Assembly (NCBI GenBank): GCA_025362395.1
Contig: JANYGK010000021.1
Location: 62,001-126,000, forward strand
Origin: Bacteroidota bacterium
GTDB taxonomy: Bacteria; Bacteroidota; Bacteroidia; B-17B0; Aurantibacillaceae
DNA: 64,000 bases
Direction: 5' to 3'
Shown one piece after another: positions 63,122 to 64,000 of this stretch. The notes under the pieces are model-generated. The model was not told the origin of the DNA. It did no database searches and was given only the letters and a program-made list of their open reading frames with translations. Both the position numbers and the translations under genes were made by a program. Numbering within the stretch: the stretch's first letter is position 1; every line of letters starts with the position of its first letter.

Positions 63122-63835
63122 TTAGAAGTTAGGTTTCAATAAATATTTACTGTAAAAATCTACAATGTGCTTTACGGCTTCATCGGCAGTATCCACCAGT
63201 TTAAAAAGGTCAAGATCGATCACGTTAATATTACTTTCTTTTGAAAGCATTGTTTCTTTTATCCAGTCAATTAAACCACTCCAGTATTCAATGCCTACTA
63301 ATACAACAGGAAACTCGGCAATTTTTGTAGTTTGTACCAGAGTAAGCGATTCAAATAATTCATCAATAGTACCAAAGCCTCCGGGCATTCCGATAAATCC
63401 TTGCGAGTATTTTAAGAAAATAGTTTTACGTACAAAGAAAAAATCGAAATCAATATTTTTATCACGGTCAATATAATCATTAGGTTTTTGTTCAAAAGGA
63501 AGATCAATGTTTAATCCTACCGATTTCCCTTTTCCTCGCCTGGCGCCTTTGTTGGCCGCTTCCATAATACCGGGCCCACCGCCGGTAATAATACCATAAC
63601 CTTGCTGTGTCAATTTAAATGCAATTTCCTCTGCTAAAATATAATATTTATTTTCAGGTTTGGTACGGGCTGATCCAAATATGGAAACACATGGTCCGAT
63701 TTGTTGCATTTTTTCGAATCCGTTTACAAATTCGCTCATTATTTTAAAGATCTGCCAACTGTCTGATGCTTTTACATCATTCCAATCTTTCTGCGCAAAG
63801 GCTTTTCTTATTTTATCTTCTTTATCTTGAGTCAT
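63122..63835 (-). CDS. LOG family (TIGR00730) Rossmann-fold protein
   Basis: 237 aa. SIFGSART and ITGGGPGIMEAANKGARR near the N-terminal side, and GMPGGFGTIDELFESLTLVQ (PGGxGTxxE) in the middle, define the LOG/lysine-decarboxylase-like family that cleaves ribose 5-phosphate from nucleoside monophosphates (cytokinin activation in plants; AMP-type substrates in bacteria). The 165 bp upstream of its start to the window end shows no gene. Confidence 0.93.
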   Translation of the reverse strand: MTQDKEDKIRKAFAQKDWNDVKASDSWQIFKIMSEFVNGFEKMQQIGPCVSIFGSARTKPENKYYILAEEIAFKLTQQGYGIITGGGPGIMEAANKGARRGKGKSVGLNIDLPFEQKPNDYIDRDKNIDFDFFFVRKTIFLKYSQGFIGMPGGFGTIDELFESLTLVQTTKIAEFPVVLVGIEYWSGLIDWIKETMLSKESNINVIDLDLFKLVDTADEAVKHIVDFYSKYLLKPNF

Positions 63836-64000
63836 ATTCAGTAGTTGAATTTTTTAATTTTTAATGTGGAAATTTATCATTCTTCAGTGGAGCTATTTTA
63901 AAGTGATCAATGAATTATACTATGGTTTATGTGTATAAAAGTGAATTTCGATAAAAGTGCAATTTAGTTATTTGCGTTAATATTTATGGAAATCCGATCT

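Overview
The window is AT-rich bacterial chromosome from a member of the Bacteroidota (gliding, Flavobacteriales/Sphingobacteriales-like; genus not determinable by eye). Evidence: three exported proteins with type IX secretion (T9SS) C-terminal signals, a PorE-like TPR/PD40/OmpA protein, an S46 dipeptidyl-peptidase, LytTR regulators paired with PF06580 kinases, promoters of the TTTG-N18-20-TAnnTTTG kind, and almost no Shine-Dalgarno sequences. Apart from a few insertions it looks like ordinary core genome; no rRNA, tRNA, prophage, IS element or CRISPR array was seen.

Layout. 1-10.3 kb: DUF4197 fragment, cinA, an alpha/beta hydrolase, then a minus-strand cluster (ThiE/TenI-like protein, PnuC transporter, nicotinamide-riboside-kinase-like ATPase), a geranylgeranylglyceryl-phosphate-synthase-like protein, a phosphopantetheinyl transferase, ahcY and ftsK. 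ahcY and ftsK converge on a pair of inverted structured repeats. 10.4-15.4 kb: a LytTR two-component pair, a 63-bp tandem repeat, mtaB and a small XRE regulator. 15.7-16.6 kb: the most unusual part, a solitary GIY-YIG endonuclease gene bracketed by two ~107-bp palindromic direct repeats and by arrays of a 39-40-bp unit. 16.6-29.8 kb: an outer-membrane-like protein, a CDGSH protein, DPP11-type peptidase, punA-lpxK, a two-domain ice-binding protein, a PHB-depolymerase-like esterase, a T9SS type B protein and a large sensor kinase. 29.9-31.4 kb: a PIN toxin-antitoxin pair sits between that kinase and its probable LytTR response regulator.

31.5-45.2 kb: S9 dipeptidyl peptidase, patatin phospholipase, a putative porin, lolD plus an EEP-family protein with no normal start codon, a PorE-like protein and metH under a SAM-I riboswitch with a terminator. 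45.2-64 kb: small exported and DUF proteins, an orphan OmpR-type regulator, an M43 metalloprotease, a LecA-like protein, pdxJ, a YncE/cytochrome-like lipoprotein, an exonuclease-GIY-YIG fusion, topB, a class V aminotransferase, a MsrB-MsrA fusion, a class II Fic protein with its own operator-like array, a 3-hydroxybutyrate dehydrogenase and a LOG-family protein.

How the genes fit together: ahcY and riboswitch-controlled metH form the methyl/SAM cycle. The S46 and S9 peptidases and the M43 protease suggest protein and peptide feeding. PHB-depolymerase-like and 3-hydroxybutyrate dehydrogenase proteins hint at hydroxyalkanoate use. Surface proteins delivered by T9SS include an ice-binding protein, suggesting a cold or freezing habitat. 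Several families of short dispersed repeats decorate intergenic regions; the most interesting is the palindrome family that clusters around the GIY-YIG gene and recurs as a large hairpin just after punA.
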